Assembly (NCBI GenBank): GCA_029210585.1
Contig: JARGFP010000006.1
Coordinates: 133,949-197,948 of the forward strand
Direction: 5' to 3'
Source of the DNA: Bacteroidales bacterium
GTDB taxonomy: Bacteria > Bacteroidota > Bacteroidia > Bacteroidales > GCA-2748055
Length of the DNA: 64,000 nt
The notes under the pieces were generated by a model, which was given only the letters and a program-made list of their open reading frames with translations, was not told the DNA's origin and made no database searches. This document shows positions 38,601-47,003 of the stretch, piece after piece; the stretch's first letter is position 1; each line of letters opens with the position of its first letter. The position numbers and the translations under genes were made by a program.

Positions 38601-39750
38601 AGAGCAAGACAGGCGCGACTGGATCGAAATTTACAATGCTGGTGAAGACCCGGTCAGTCTGGCGGGGATGTACATCAGCGACCACCTGTCCAATCCCAGG
38701 ATGTACAGGATCCCTGAGACCAGCCGTAACATGACCCTGATCCTTCCCGGGAGCCACCTGGTCTTGTATGCCGACGGAAAACCGGAATTGGGCCCGCACC
38801 ATCTCGATTTCAGATTGAACGCCAATAGTGAAGAGATTGTCCTGGCAGACATGGTTGCCAGGGAAATTGTGATCCACGATTCCATCTCCTATGATGCTCA
38901 ATACATGGATGTTTCATATGGACGGTACCCCGATGGAACTGACAACATGGTGTACATGAGCCATGCTTCCCCGTCCATGCCCAATTTTCTTATTGAAAAT
39001 CAACCTGTCACGGGGCTTTATATCAACGAACTGATGTCGTCGAATACGGCCGGGATCTGGGATAATTACAATGAGTTGGAGGATTGGATAGAGTTATACA
39101 ACGACAATGATTACCCGGTTGAACTCGCAGGGCTGTTCTTCACCGACAACCTGGCAGCACCTGCAAAATGGAGGATGCCAGGTCAGTACAGCGCTAAAAC
39201 AACCATTGCGCCAAAGGGCCATTTCATCCTCTGGGCAGATGACGATCCGGCACAGGGGGTGCGTCACCTCAACTTCAAACTCAGCCAGGGGGGTGAACAG
39301 GTGGGTATCTACCAATTACTGGGACAGGAATTCAGACCCATTGATACCATCACCTTCCACTTCAGTCCGTCCAACCTTTCATTTGGTAGATTGCCGGATG
39401 GCGATAGCAACCTGGTGGCGTTTGAAACTGCCACCCCGGGCAGCAGCAACGGTACGGTGAACATCTTGCCAAACAACTCCTTCAATCATGAAATCTTCAT
39501 CTATCCCAATCCTTCCGGGGGTGTGTTTTATATAGAAATTAAGAATCAATTTGATCCCGATGCCACCCTGCGCGAAGTGTCAATTTATGCCCTTGACGGG
39601 ACCAGACTGATAACGCGGAAACCTGCATCCGGACAACACTCCTTATGGATGAAAGAGACCGTGGATCTGACCGGCTACCCGGCGGGTGTATACGTGGTCA
39701 GTGTCAGAACCGGTACCGGGGTGCATACATCACGGGTACTGGTCAGATAG
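35674..39750 (+). CDS. Large CotH-family surface protein with lamin-tail domains and T9SS domain
   Basis: 1358 residues. After a signal peptide (hydrophobic about 25-44) come a lamin-tail domain (45-175; INEILANN, DWIEFRN), a chitobiase/HEX-type Fn3-like domain (about 205-275; IYYTLDGSKPT), a CotH domain (about 285-690; FINGKFWGVLNIREKIN, WLLYDTDGS), a short repeat region, and a jelly-roll module (about 755-920; WRDPQYDDSIW, DDGAVIYLNGQEVAR) related to the one in the preceding gene. Two more lamin-tail domains (about 960-1100 and 1115-1245) and a T9SS sorting domain follow. It is 129 bases after the previous gene with no terminator between, so probably the last gene of the GH109 operon. Binding partner or kinase target unknown. 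Confidence 0.87.
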   Translation: MIMRQQPIPAIQPIHPGKQQLHSALILVLLLTVLFLQSARPVHAQVRINEILANNLTVHMDPDFYAFSDWIEFRNHGTHSVDLFNHTIVYEAGEISRFRITDHLVIDPGGYILTWADEQGTSGKKLHTNFTLQREGGKISLLNPSGDTLHSLIYGEQEVDISYGADPVNSNQWLFFASPSPMQVNLPPAFETTRRLDRPEFSVEGGLYEQSLFVEISSESEIAKIYYTLDGSKPTLQSPEYTGPIAVDQTTVVRAVAFDNSALPSRSTTHSYLVREGITLPVMSISMEHDHFWGDEIGFYVEGTNGLTGWEAGYGPSPKSNFNRDWRRPVHMEFFDETHQPGFSIEGQIKVYGGWSRGAVIKSLAVYPERSIDYQLFPEKPFENYESFILRNSGNDWPSTKIRDAALQSLAINELDVDLQANRPAVLFINGKFWGVLNIREKINEDYVYTNHGVDQDSVDFLENYRVVKSGDKIHYLAMMDFLNNNSLALPDNYRHFNTLVDVEECLNYFICGIYAGHGDWIYNGPNNLRLWRPRREDGRWRWLLYDTDGSFQTTNGNGIARAIEYSTILRKLMENEEARNYFINTFTALLNNAFAPERAVHMIDSLKAVIEPDVDRHIQKWKNTDEDGSPAAWKTPGSEGYIQIDDGYMGPGLSSFEAWESKFGAARTVAVQRPVYLFNELRSLFDLGMPANVTFQTVPAKGGIIEVNGVRVMQDQTGPEQYFAGQHLQTMALPAYGYKFNHWKIESYTSTLTTLINRNSAWKYHDGGNDPGTGWRDPQYDDSIWKAGTAELGYGDGGETTTINYGSNSADKHITYYFRKGFIAQDPGLFEKLTINLLRDDGAVIYLNGQEVARHNMSAGEVIHTTTASAAVGGTDETAYFSMDIDTRYLVSDLNTIAVEIHQVSPTSSDISFDLELKGVNLQPIEGTKIKEPLHDLAIAGNTLVTAVFDSTGPKRQLYINEFMASNEHFAWPHEEQDRRDWIEIYNAGEDPVSLAGMYISDHLSNPRMYRIPETSRNMTLILPGSHLVLYADGKPELGPHHLDFRLNANSEEIVLADMVAREIVIHDSISYDAQYMDVSYGRYPDGTDNMVYMSHASPSMPNFLIENQPVTGLYINELMSSNTAGIWDNYNELEDWIELYNDNDYPVELAGLFFTDNLAAPAKWRMPGQYSAKTTIAPKGHFILWADDDPAQGVRHLNFKLSQGGEQVGIYQLLGQEFRPIDTITFHFSPSNLSFGRLPDGDSNLVAFETATPGSSNGTVNILPNNSFNHEIFIYPNPSGGVFYIEIKNQFDPDATLREVSIYALDGTRLITRKPASGQHSLWMKETVDLTGYPAGVYVVSVRTGTGVHTSRVLVR

Positions 39751-39816
39751 TGGATCTTCCTGCTGACAGCAGGTTGCAGGGTGTACTATTATGCACTCGC
39801 AGGACGCTCCCATAAG

Positions 39817-39852
39817 AAAAGGTAACCTTACCATTTTGTCGGGTTACCTTTT
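39817..39852 (+). terminator. Intrinsic terminator of the GH109-CotH operon
   Basis: AAAAGGTAACC pairs perfectly with GGTTACCTTTT (11 bp) around a 14-base loop, ending in TTTTCC. It lies 67 bases after the stop of the large CotH gene and before the converging GH27 gene. Confidence 0.8.
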
Positions 39853-39999
39853 CCTTCAAATCAACTACCACTAACTAAAACTAACGCTTTCCTGCCAGGT
39901 ATTTTAGCTTCAGCGCTGATCACCTTAGCCCTGCGGGTGAGGTTACTGCCAGGCTGAAATCCTCAGCGGGGAAACCCTGTATACACCTGTAAATTGTTA

Positions 40000-41982
40000 C
40001 TATTGCTTTGCCGATATCTTCAGCAGGGAAACGCCGTGGTAGGGGACCTCTGTTTCGTACCCCCCGGTAAAATAGCCCAGTTCCTCTTGTCTCCACAGGT
40101 CCCTGACGCATAACGTTCCGTCCATTCTCAGGTCGGACCATGCCACCATCACCTTTCTCGATTTCCTTTCATTGTCCCAGTTAAACATATCCACCGGGTC
40201 ATCTGCTACTCCGCCTGTATAAAAGACACCCACAGCCTTAGATCCGTCATACAGTTCCTTGACCCATATTTCGATGCCATCGCGCCTGGAAACTGGTACC
40301 GCCTGTCTGCCAAGCATGTCCTGGTTCACGCTAATAACCTCGTCATTCGTAAGCAGGTTCAGGGTAAAAGCATCCATTTGGGTGATATCACAACCTATCA
40401 GTAAGGGGGCAGACAACAACGACCACATGCTGATGTGGGTATACTGTTCATCGGGTGAAAGGCGTGTCGGGTGCAGATTGGGACCCCAGCCCAATTGTCC
40501 CACGACCAGCATGTCCGGATCATTCCACCCGGAGGGACCCGCATAAGGTGCATTCTCCTCCTGCGAAAACCCGATGTTGAACATACTGTTCCAGGTATCA
40601 ACGATGTCGCCGGTGGTCCTCCAGAGATCACCTCCCACTTCACTTCCCCATTTATAAACATCCCTCATTCCATACTGGCAGATGCTGTAGACGATATCAC
40701 GATCAGCCCGGTCGAGAGCCTCCCGCATAACGAAATAAGGCTTCTTGTATGCATCGAGGCTGCTATCCTCCACTACCTGGCTGTAGCCGCACCAGTCGTA
40801 TTTGAGGTAGTCGATGCCCCAATCTGCCCAGGTCTGCACATCCTGCAATTCATGCTGCCAGCTGCCATGGTAATTCTGGCACGTGGTGGGGCCGGGTGAG
40901 GAATAGATTCCAATCTTCAGTCCCATGTCATGAATCTGGTCAGCCAGTGTCTGAATATCGGGAAATTTGTCGTTGCACAGCAGCTCACCCCCGGAAGTTC
41001 TTTCCGCTGCTTCCCAGCAATCATCAATATTGATGTAGGTCCACCCATGCTCAATCAGCCCGGTAGTTACCATGGCTTCGGCAGCTGCCAGTGTTTTTTC
41101 CTGATCAATGGAACAAGCCCATACGTTCCAACTGTTCCAACCCATGGGTGGTGTAAGGGCCAGCTGGTGCTTTCCGATGACGATTTGCAGTGGACGGCTC
41201 TGCGTTCCCTTTTCATTTTCAGCATGAATGATCACTTCATACCTTCCCTCCTCCTCTGCGCGTCCCGAAATGAGTCCTGTAGCTTCGTCGATTCCAAGTC
41301 CGTTGGGAAGATTTGATGCAGTGATGCGAAGTGGTCTGTCACCTGTAACAGGTACCTTGAACATGAATGGTTTACCGGGTGACGCTCCGGTAATTTGCGG
41401 CCCGTTGATACGGGGTGTTGCAGGAGGTGAAGGTGTAAGGATATAAGGAGCGGCATCCCCACCTGTTATGGCAATTGATTTTATGGATTCACACTTGGCC
41501 TCAATCCTTGCATTGGCCCAGTCGGCGTGGTCATAATTGATTCCGTTTCCCCCATCGAGCACCAATAGCGCGAGCTTGTCGATGCCAGTGATATCCACAT
41601 CAACCCGCCTTGCACTGTCTGCTGCAGTCATGCTCCCGCTTTGCCAGAGGATTTCTTTGTCACCAAGCACATAGAATTTAACGGATGCATCAGGATGTTC
41701 TGTCTCATCATCCAGGCCCACCTCAGCAATGAATTTTTTTCCTTTCCCATCCAGTTCGAGCAAGAGTTTACTGATCGCATGTGTACCGATCCCTCTTTCA
41801 AACGTCATCCCGGCAATGGTAAGCACATTGCCGTCAATGGATTGATTAACCTTGCTGGTCCCCCATCCAGTCTCCATCTTGGTAATATCTGTCTCATCGA
41901 GCCAGATAACATACCTGGTGCCGGTTATACAACCCGCCAGCAGAGCAATCGAGATAAAAGTAAGAATGTGTAATGCCTTCAT
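40000..41982 (-). CDS. GH27 alpha-galactosidase-like lipoprotein with NPCBM domain
   Basis: 660 residues from ATG 41982, which gives a lipoprotein signal (MKALHILTFISIALLAGC). An NPCBM carbohydrate-binding domain (about 25-165; ERGIGTHAISKLLLELDG) and an Ig-like domain (about 180-265; GLGIDEATGLISGRA) precede the GH27 barrel. The barrel has PPMGWNSWN, the nucleophile region YLKYDWCGY (D396), and SGWNDPDML with the acid/base D490. GH27 enzymes remove terminal alpha-Gal or alpha-GalNAc. The lipid anchor suggests periplasmic or surface action. It lies beside the GH109 PUL but on the other strand, and no operator of the A/B/C type was seen before it. Confidence 0.93.
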   Translation of the reverse strand: MKALHILTFISIALLAGCITGTRYVIWLDETDITKMETGWGTSKVNQSIDGNVLTIAGMTFERGIGTHAISKLLLELDGKGKKFIAEVGLDDETEHPDASVKFYVLGDKEILWQSGSMTAADSARRVDVDITGIDKLALLVLDGGNGINYDHADWANARIEAKCESIKSIAITGGDAAPYILTPSPPATPRINGPQITGASPGKPFMFKVPVTGDRPLRITASNLPNGLGIDEATGLISGRAEEEGRYEVIIHAENEKGTQSRPLQIVIGKHQLALTPPMGWNSWNVWACSIDQEKTLAAAEAMVTTGLIEHGWTYINIDDCWEAAERTSGGELLCNDKFPDIQTLADQIHDMGLKIGIYSSPGPTTCQNYHGSWQHELQDVQTWADWGIDYLKYDWCGYSQVVEDSSLDAYKKPYFVMREALDRADRDIVYSICQYGMRDVYKWGSEVGGDLWRTTGDIVDTWNSMFNIGFSQEENAPYAGPSGWNDPDMLVVGQLGWGPNLHPTRLSPDEQYTHISMWSLLSAPLLIGCDITQMDAFTLNLLTNDEVISVNQDMLGRQAVPVSRRDGIEIWVKELYDGSKAVGVFYTGGVADDPVDMFNWDNERKSRKVMVAWSDLRMDGTLCVRDLWRQEELGYFTGGYETEVPYHGVSLLKISAKQ

Positions 41983-42135
41983 GCGCCGTTTCCGATGATA
42001 TATTCCCAAAGGTAATCCATGCGATGTGGCAGTATCTGTAATAAATTACCGTTCAGCAGGAAGATATTCCTGTCGAACAAGACAAAAAAGTAAAATACGG
42101 GTATTTTTTTTACAGTGATATCGAGGACCTAGCTG

Positions 42136-42756
42136 TTATGAGCACCCGGCACAGTAATCTGGTAGCAATGCCACCTTCCCTGTTGCCACATCGTACATGG
42201 CACCTCTGATCATCAGTTCTCTCTTCTCCTCCATTTCTGCAAGGACCGGGCTTTGCTGCCTGATTTGGGCCACCGACAGTTGTACATTGTAAGCAGCCAC
42301 CTGGTCTGTATTTGCAGCAGCATTTCCGAATGCGGAAACGGCAGGCTGGATCCTGCACAGAAGCGAAGTGATATTGCCCAACTCAACATGGTCGCATGCC
42401 GAAATGACGGCACCGCAATTTGTGTGCCCCATGACAAGGATCAGCTTTGAACCGATCACCTTGCAGGCAAATTCCAGCGATCCCAGGATGTCGTCGTTGA
42501 CTATATTTCCGGCCACCCTGGCATTGAAAATATCTCCGATCCCCAGGTCAAAGATATGTTCTGCCGCAGCACGTGAATCGATACACCCCAGCACTGCTGC
42601 AAAAGGGTACTGGGCGGTGGAGGTCTGCTGCACCTGCAGTGCATGGTTCCGTTCAACCGGTTTACCTTCCAGGACCCTTTGATTGCCTGCCATCAGGCGT
42701 TCCAGTGCCTCACCGGGGGTCATCTGTTGCTGCATCTCTCTTGTAATGGTATCCAT
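42136..42756 (-). CDS. Beta-class carbonic anhydrase
   Basis: 206 residues. Zinc ligands C58 (with D60-S61-R62 in GCIDSR), H111 and C114 (GHTNC) are all present, as is the RVAGN motif. It interconverts CO2 and bicarbonate in the cytoplasm; no signal peptide was seen. The N-terminus (MTPGEALERLMAGNQRV) is standard. It lies 153 bases upstream of the GH27 gene on the same strand, without an obvious link in function. Confidence 0.95.
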   Translation of the reverse strand: MDTITREMQQQMTPGEALERLMAGNQRVLEGKPVERNHALQVQQTSTAQYPFAAVLGCIDSRAAAEHIFDLGIGDIFNARVAGNIVNDDILGSLEFACKVIGSKLILVMGHTNCGAVISACDHVELGNITSLLCRIQPAVSAFGNAAANTDQVAAYNVQLSVAQIRQQSPVLAEMEEKRELMIRGAMYDVATGKVALLPDYCAGCS

Positions 42757-42773
42757 ATGATCAGTATTTCAGG

Positions 42774-42855
42774 TTCACCTTCTGCTTCCCGGTTCCTGCT
42801 CCCGTCCGCGATTTTTCACCTTCCACTTCATGGTTCCTGCGCCCGTCCGGAAGTT
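42774..42855. repeat. 41-bp imperfect tandem duplication
   Basis: Two adjacent units begin at 42774 and 42815; both contain GGTTCCTGC(T/G)CCCGTCCG, identical at 17 of 18 bases. It sits just upstream of the carbonic anhydrase gene and could affect its leader; no function is evident. Confidence 0.75.
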
Positions 42856-43050
42856 TTCATTAACGCACGCCCTGTTTATTACTCCTTCTTACCAGGCACG
42901 GCCACACCCAATGAATCATCTTCACGACAATAATTACAAATTTCTGCACCGAATTGTTCTCCTGAGCAAGCGGGTAATTCTTTCCACATGCATCTCACCC
43001 TGCCATTCAAAACGCTGCCAGGTGCCAAAGATATACCACAGACCCGAAAA

Positions 43051-43096
43051 ATAAAAACAACGTAGTTAAAAACGTTTTTAACTACGTTGTTTTTAT
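43051..43096. terminator. Perfect 46-bp AT-rich palindrome, probable terminator of the FG-GAP gene
   Basis: The sequence equals its own reverse complement over 23 + 23 bases, centred between 43073 and 43074 on AAAAAC/GTTTTT, with the ACAACGTAG / CTACGTTGT blocks in each arm. It lies 90 bases downstream of the leftward gene that ends at 43186. As RNA it would form a stem of about 21 bp with a tight loop, flanked by T-rich arms. Confidence 0.65.
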
Positions 43097-43185
43097 ATCG
43101 ACTGGAAACCATACAAACAAAGGGCTGACAGCCTAAATCTTTGGAATCAGCTGTACAGGAAGTTTCCGCCCTGACTGTGAGGATA

Positions 43186-46100
43186 CTATTTCGCAACCAC
43201 CAGCCTGGCAGTACGGGTCACCATCCCTGAAGTCATCCGGTAAAAGTACACCCCGTCCTCAAGCTGACCGGCGAAATAACTAACCTCGTGGTCGCCGGCA
43301 GGGTACCATCCGCTGGTCACCACATCCACTCGCTGACCGGAAATACTGAATACTTCCAGCAACACCTTTCCGTCCTGTTGCAGGGAGAAACGCACCCTGG
43401 AATGATCCCGTGCTGGTGTGGGCCAGGTATCCATCGGAACGCTTTGCACGACGTGGGGCTCCAGGCCCACCTCGATATACCCGCAATCCTCACAGTCGAA
43501 CATCGGGAGTACGTTCCACCCCTTGTTGTTGTTCTTGTGAATCTCTGCATAGGTATTGTCAGGATCGATCACAGCGTAGATCCTGGGAGAACAGGTGACC
43601 GTATCCGGAACCTGCCAGAAAAAATTCAGGTATTCCTCGAAATCCAGGTTTGCATCCTCAGCTCCATAGATCATGGTACTGTACTTTGAGACACCCTGTT
43701 CACCGTATATATCGGTCAGCTCGACGCCTCCCATTTCAGGATCACCCATATAAAATTTCAGGTCCAGCCAGTTCTCGAATGGCTCCAAACTGTAATTGTG
43801 TACCCTGGTGGTAATGGTAACTGTATCTCCCGGGTTGGCAACAGGCGGGTAGAATTGTATTTCTTTCGTCCGCTGTTTCATGGAGGCCTTGATCTGGTCA
43901 CTTCCCTTCTCAACGGCGTAGCGCCAGGGAAGGATAAATGCCAGGTCGGGTTGCTGACCGTAGTTGTCATTCCACCAGTCGTCGAAACCATCCTCAAAAT
44001 CAATCATATAATCCAGCACCAATGCACCGGATTGCGAACGGTAGATAAATGGGATGATGTTATACCTGGCCACATTATCGTAGCTGTCGTCCAGTCCCCC
44101 GATGCTCCCGGTAACCTGGAATGAACTGGTAAGCTCGGTTGTACGGCTTGACAACGAAGAACTTGAAAAGTTCGCGGAAAGTTCGGAGGATACTCCTGCC
44201 CGAAAATCGGTGGAAATATCAGCCCCGATCCCAAACGGTTTCACCCCTACAGAAACTGAACCTTCAACGCCAATCTTGGTAAACAGGCTCGCGCCTACAC
44301 CACCAGCGTAGGAATAGGAATCTCCTTCACTCGTAATATTTGCAAAAGTGAAGGTAAAACCACCACCCCCTGTTTTGCTCACGGGCTGACTGTCGTATTG
44401 ATAAAATCTGAACCCGGTCGGATCAGTGCAGAAATCCGTGTTGCATTTATAGGGTCGGTAAGAAAGCAGGTTCCCCGACTCGTGATTCAGATCAAAGCCG
44501 GGGTGTTCCCAGCTGTTACCACTGCCCCATTTTGAAGTAAATTCTGTCTCCGGGTTCAACACGGCCAGTTTGCCGATTACCCTTCCCTCTTCATTGTAAA
44601 CAGGATACTTATAATAGGTATAGTCGAGTGATGAAAACAAAACAAAATCCTCCGTATTGGCATCTTTTGAGTTGCTGATCGTTGAAACATCCGTTTTGGC
44701 ATTATAAAACGATTTCCCCTTCTCCCAATTCGCAGTTACCGAACTCTCAAAGCCGCTCCCCCCTGCCATAGCATATGCCCGCAAGTTGGCGGAGAAGCCC
44801 ATGCTGTTGGCTGCTTCAAACCGTGTGGTAGCCTGGACTGCATCTTCTTTGTAATAGGTGGCGGTGAACTGGGGTTGTTCCTCGCCCAGGAATGCATTGC
44901 ACAGGTCATGGATCGTTCCGTTCAGCACATCGAAATGAACCGGCGGGGCGTTCAGAATTACCAGCGGATATTGCAGGGCGGAGACCCTGACAACCTCCGG
45001 CGTACCTATCATGTACAAGTCGGCATTCTGTGCATCAAAGTCACCGGTGAGCAGGGCGGAAACATCGATATTGACATCATTGAACGGAAGCGGATAGGGG
45101 GGTGTCAGGGACTTGAATTGCATCATCGCAGTATTGATGGTATCGATTTGAAGAATTTGGAACGAGGCCACATCAGCGACATTTTTCCACTGGTCAACAG
45201 CACCCTTGTTGGACAGCAGGAGAATGATTTCCTTATTAAAGTCCATGTTTGCCGTATCGGGGTTCAGGTCAGTCACCACAAAAGTTTCATTTCCACTGAA
45301 ATTCAATGCACCGGGAGTTACCTCTGCCCACTTACTTAGTCCATATCCGTCATCATTGGAACCAAACACCAGGAATTTTGTCGCCGAATTTACCAGCACC
45401 TCGTCCCTGCCGGTGTTGTCCAGTTGTTCACACTTCAGGGACAAACCCAGGTGCATACCGACGTACCCGCCATATAGCCCGTGGTCGACACAACTGGCTG
45501 TCAGATTATGTATGTTTTCAACTTCACCACTCACGGTATTCAAGGTGAGGACGTTCAGGTAAGTTGCATCGCGAAAATGGTAATAATAATTCTTGGTAAA
45601 TGGCCAAACGTCCCAGTCCCATGTAGACTTAAAGCAAAAATAGTGGCACCAGCCGACCACGATATCATCTTTTCCGTCGGCATTCAGGTCACCGCAGGCG
45701 ATGCGCATTTCAAATGATCGTTCCCTACCATAAAACTGGTTGCTGCAATCAAAATTATCAATCTTCATGTCATTGGCCTTGGCTACCTGTTTGATCTTTT
45801 TTTCACCGGCATCAAACGCATAGGTGATCAGGTCATAATTGGTCCTGAACGCAACTTCTTCCTCGGGTCCCGCAATCACCTGCGTATACATTGTCTCGTT
45901 TTTAACCATCACGATCTCATCCACACCGTCGGCATTGACATCTCCGGATGCGATGTCAAAATAAATATCCTTGTATACTTCCTGCTTGAAAACATCCAAT
46001 AAAGTAATATTCAGATCTGCATCTGTTTCAAAGACGGCCAGCCTGACGGGTTCATTGGGCAGTCCGTAGCTGATGGCAAATTCATCCTGAAAATCATTGT

Positions 46101-46551
46101 CAAAATTACCGGTGCAGATTCGCAGACGCTGGTAGTCCAGGGTGTTCAGTTCTTCCAGCACATATTCACGATTACCCTCCAATTCCAACGCTTCATTCAA
46201 CAACGGAATGGTGATCTTTATGCCCCCGGAAATATTGTCGCATACGGTCACCACTTCATCAACACCGTCGCCATTGAAGTCACCGGTGGCCGCTGCACTT
46301 TTTCGCAATTCCATGAATTTGAACTGGTAGGCATCCTCCGGATTGGTAATATTATTCAGGTTTTCAGGTACATCCAGCACACCATGTTTTGTGAATGTAT
46401 TTCCTGAAGTAGCGTATGCCATGTAGATCTCAGCGGATCCGCCTAGTTTATAGATATTGGTCAAAGGATCCTGCGCATACTGGCCGTATATATCGGCTGC
46501 ACCAAACAATAAAGCAGCACCTACAGCTGCCGTGAGGGTAATTTTTTTCAT
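43186..46551 (-). CDS. Secreted FG-GAP/VCBS-repeat protein with T9SS domain
   Basis: 1121 residues with a signal peptide (MKKITLTAAVGAALLFGAA). The N-terminal half carries integrin-like calcium-binding repeats: DFNGDGVDE (about 93), NFDNDFQDE, DVNADGVDE, DLNADGKDD. A Gly/Ser-rich beta region (about 725-815), with alternating hydrophobic and polar residues such as SSSSLSSRTTELTSSFQV, follows. Next is a CARDB-like domain (about 905-1005; NPGDTVTITTRVHNYSL) and a T9SS type A sorting domain (to RTARLVVAK). It is probably a large surface adhesin or binding protein; no catalytic motif was recognised. The gene stands alone between two large intergenic regions. Confidence 0.82.
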   Translation of the reverse strand: MKKITLTAAVGAALLFGAADIYGQYAQDPLTNIYKLGGSAEIYMAYATSGNTFTKHGVLDVPENLNNITNPEDAYQFKFMELRKSAAATGDFNGDGVDEVVTVCDNISGGIKITIPLLNEALELEGNREYVLEELNTLDYQRLRICTGNFDNDFQDEFAISYGLPNEPVRLAVFETDADLNITLLDVFKQEVYKDIYFDIASGDVNADGVDEIVMVKNETMYTQVIAGPEEEVAFRTNYDLITYAFDAGEKKIKQVAKANDMKIDNFDCSNQFYGRERSFEMRIACGDLNADGKDDIVVGWCHYFCFKSTWDWDVWPFTKNYYYHFRDATYLNVLTLNTVSGEVENIHNLTASCVDHGLYGGYVGMHLGLSLKCEQLDNTGRDEVLVNSATKFLVFGSNDDGYGLSKWAEVTPGALNFSGNETFVVTDLNPDTANMDFNKEIILLLSNKGAVDQWKNVADVASFQILQIDTINTAMMQFKSLTPPYPLPFNDVNIDVSALLTGDFDAQNADLYMIGTPEVVRVSALQYPLVILNAPPVHFDVLNGTIHDLCNAFLGEEQPQFTATYYKEDAVQATTRFEAANSMGFSANLRAYAMAGGSGFESSVTANWEKGKSFYNAKTDVSTISNSKDANTEDFVLFSSLDYTYYKYPVYNEEGRVIGKLAVLNPETEFTSKWGSGNSWEHPGFDLNHESGNLLSYRPYKCNTDFCTDPTGFRFYQYDSQPVSKTGGGGFTFTFANITSEGDSYSYAGGVGASLFTKIGVEGSVSVGVKPFGIGADISTDFRAGVSSELSANFSSSSLSSRTTELTSSFQVTGSIGGLDDSYDNVARYNIIPFIYRSQSGALVLDYMIDFEDGFDDWWNDNYGQQPDLAFILPWRYAVEKGSDQIKASMKQRTKEIQFYPPVANPGDTVTITTRVHNYSLEPFENWLDLKFYMGDPEMGGVELTDIYGEQGVSKYSTMIYGAEDANLDFEEYLNFFWQVPDTVTCSPRIYAVIDPDNTYAEIHKNNNKGWNVLPMFDCEDCGYIEVGLEPHVVQSVPMDTWPTPARDHSRVRFSLQQDGKVLLEVFSISGQRVDVVTSGWYPAGDHEVSYFAGQLEDGVYFYRMTSGMVTRTARLVVAK

Positions 46552-47003
46552 ATTGGGGTTGATTTTGGGGTTTTCAATACACTTCCGGAAAATATATCAG
46601 GATCAATCCGGATCATTCAGACCAGGAGCTGTTTTGAAATTGTTTTACCTGCCTTCGGGGTAAAAGAATAACATGGAAAAAGAAAAGTACAGCCGTTACA
46701 GAGAGTGTGATTTCGAATTAGCTCGATCGAAATGCCAATAAATTTAGACCATTTCGCATTGATTGTCAAACATTTTCTACTTGTTTTCGAACATTTTGCT
46801 ACTAAATTCCACCAAACAGGACTATCTCTGGATTATTCACACACTAAAGGTGTGGAATCCACGGAACAGCCGGATAGGATAATTTCTATCGTCTTCTATC
46901 AAAACATTGATTTTATGGCATTTAATATGCTTCTCCTGTAAGCTGGAGGTATGGTACGGTACTTTCAGTTCCCGGGCATATTCACCTATTAACGGAACAT
47001 ATT
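46552..47003. other. Intergenic region without recognised features
   Basis: 452 bases, AT-rich in the second half. Short open frames exist but lack family resemblance or plausible starts. It should contain the promoter of the leftward FG-GAP gene. Nothing else was identified. Confidence 0.4.

Larger units (their letters stand above)
42757..43185. other. Intergenic region with tandem duplication and long palindrome
   Basis: 429 bases between two leftward genes. It holds a 41-bp imperfect tandem duplication near the carbonic anhydrase start and a 46-bp perfect palindrome near the end of the next gene. No coding frame was convincing. Confidence 0.5.

Noticed and set aside
42040..42115. AT-rich hairpin and TACTTTTTTG box before the GH27 gene
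   Set aside because: Stem is very short (AAAATA/TATTTT) and the box does not match TAnnTTTG with a proper upstream element.
46640..46940. Short open frames and AT-rich sequence that might be a transposase remnant
   Set aside because: No inverted repeats, target duplications or recognisable transposase motifs were found.
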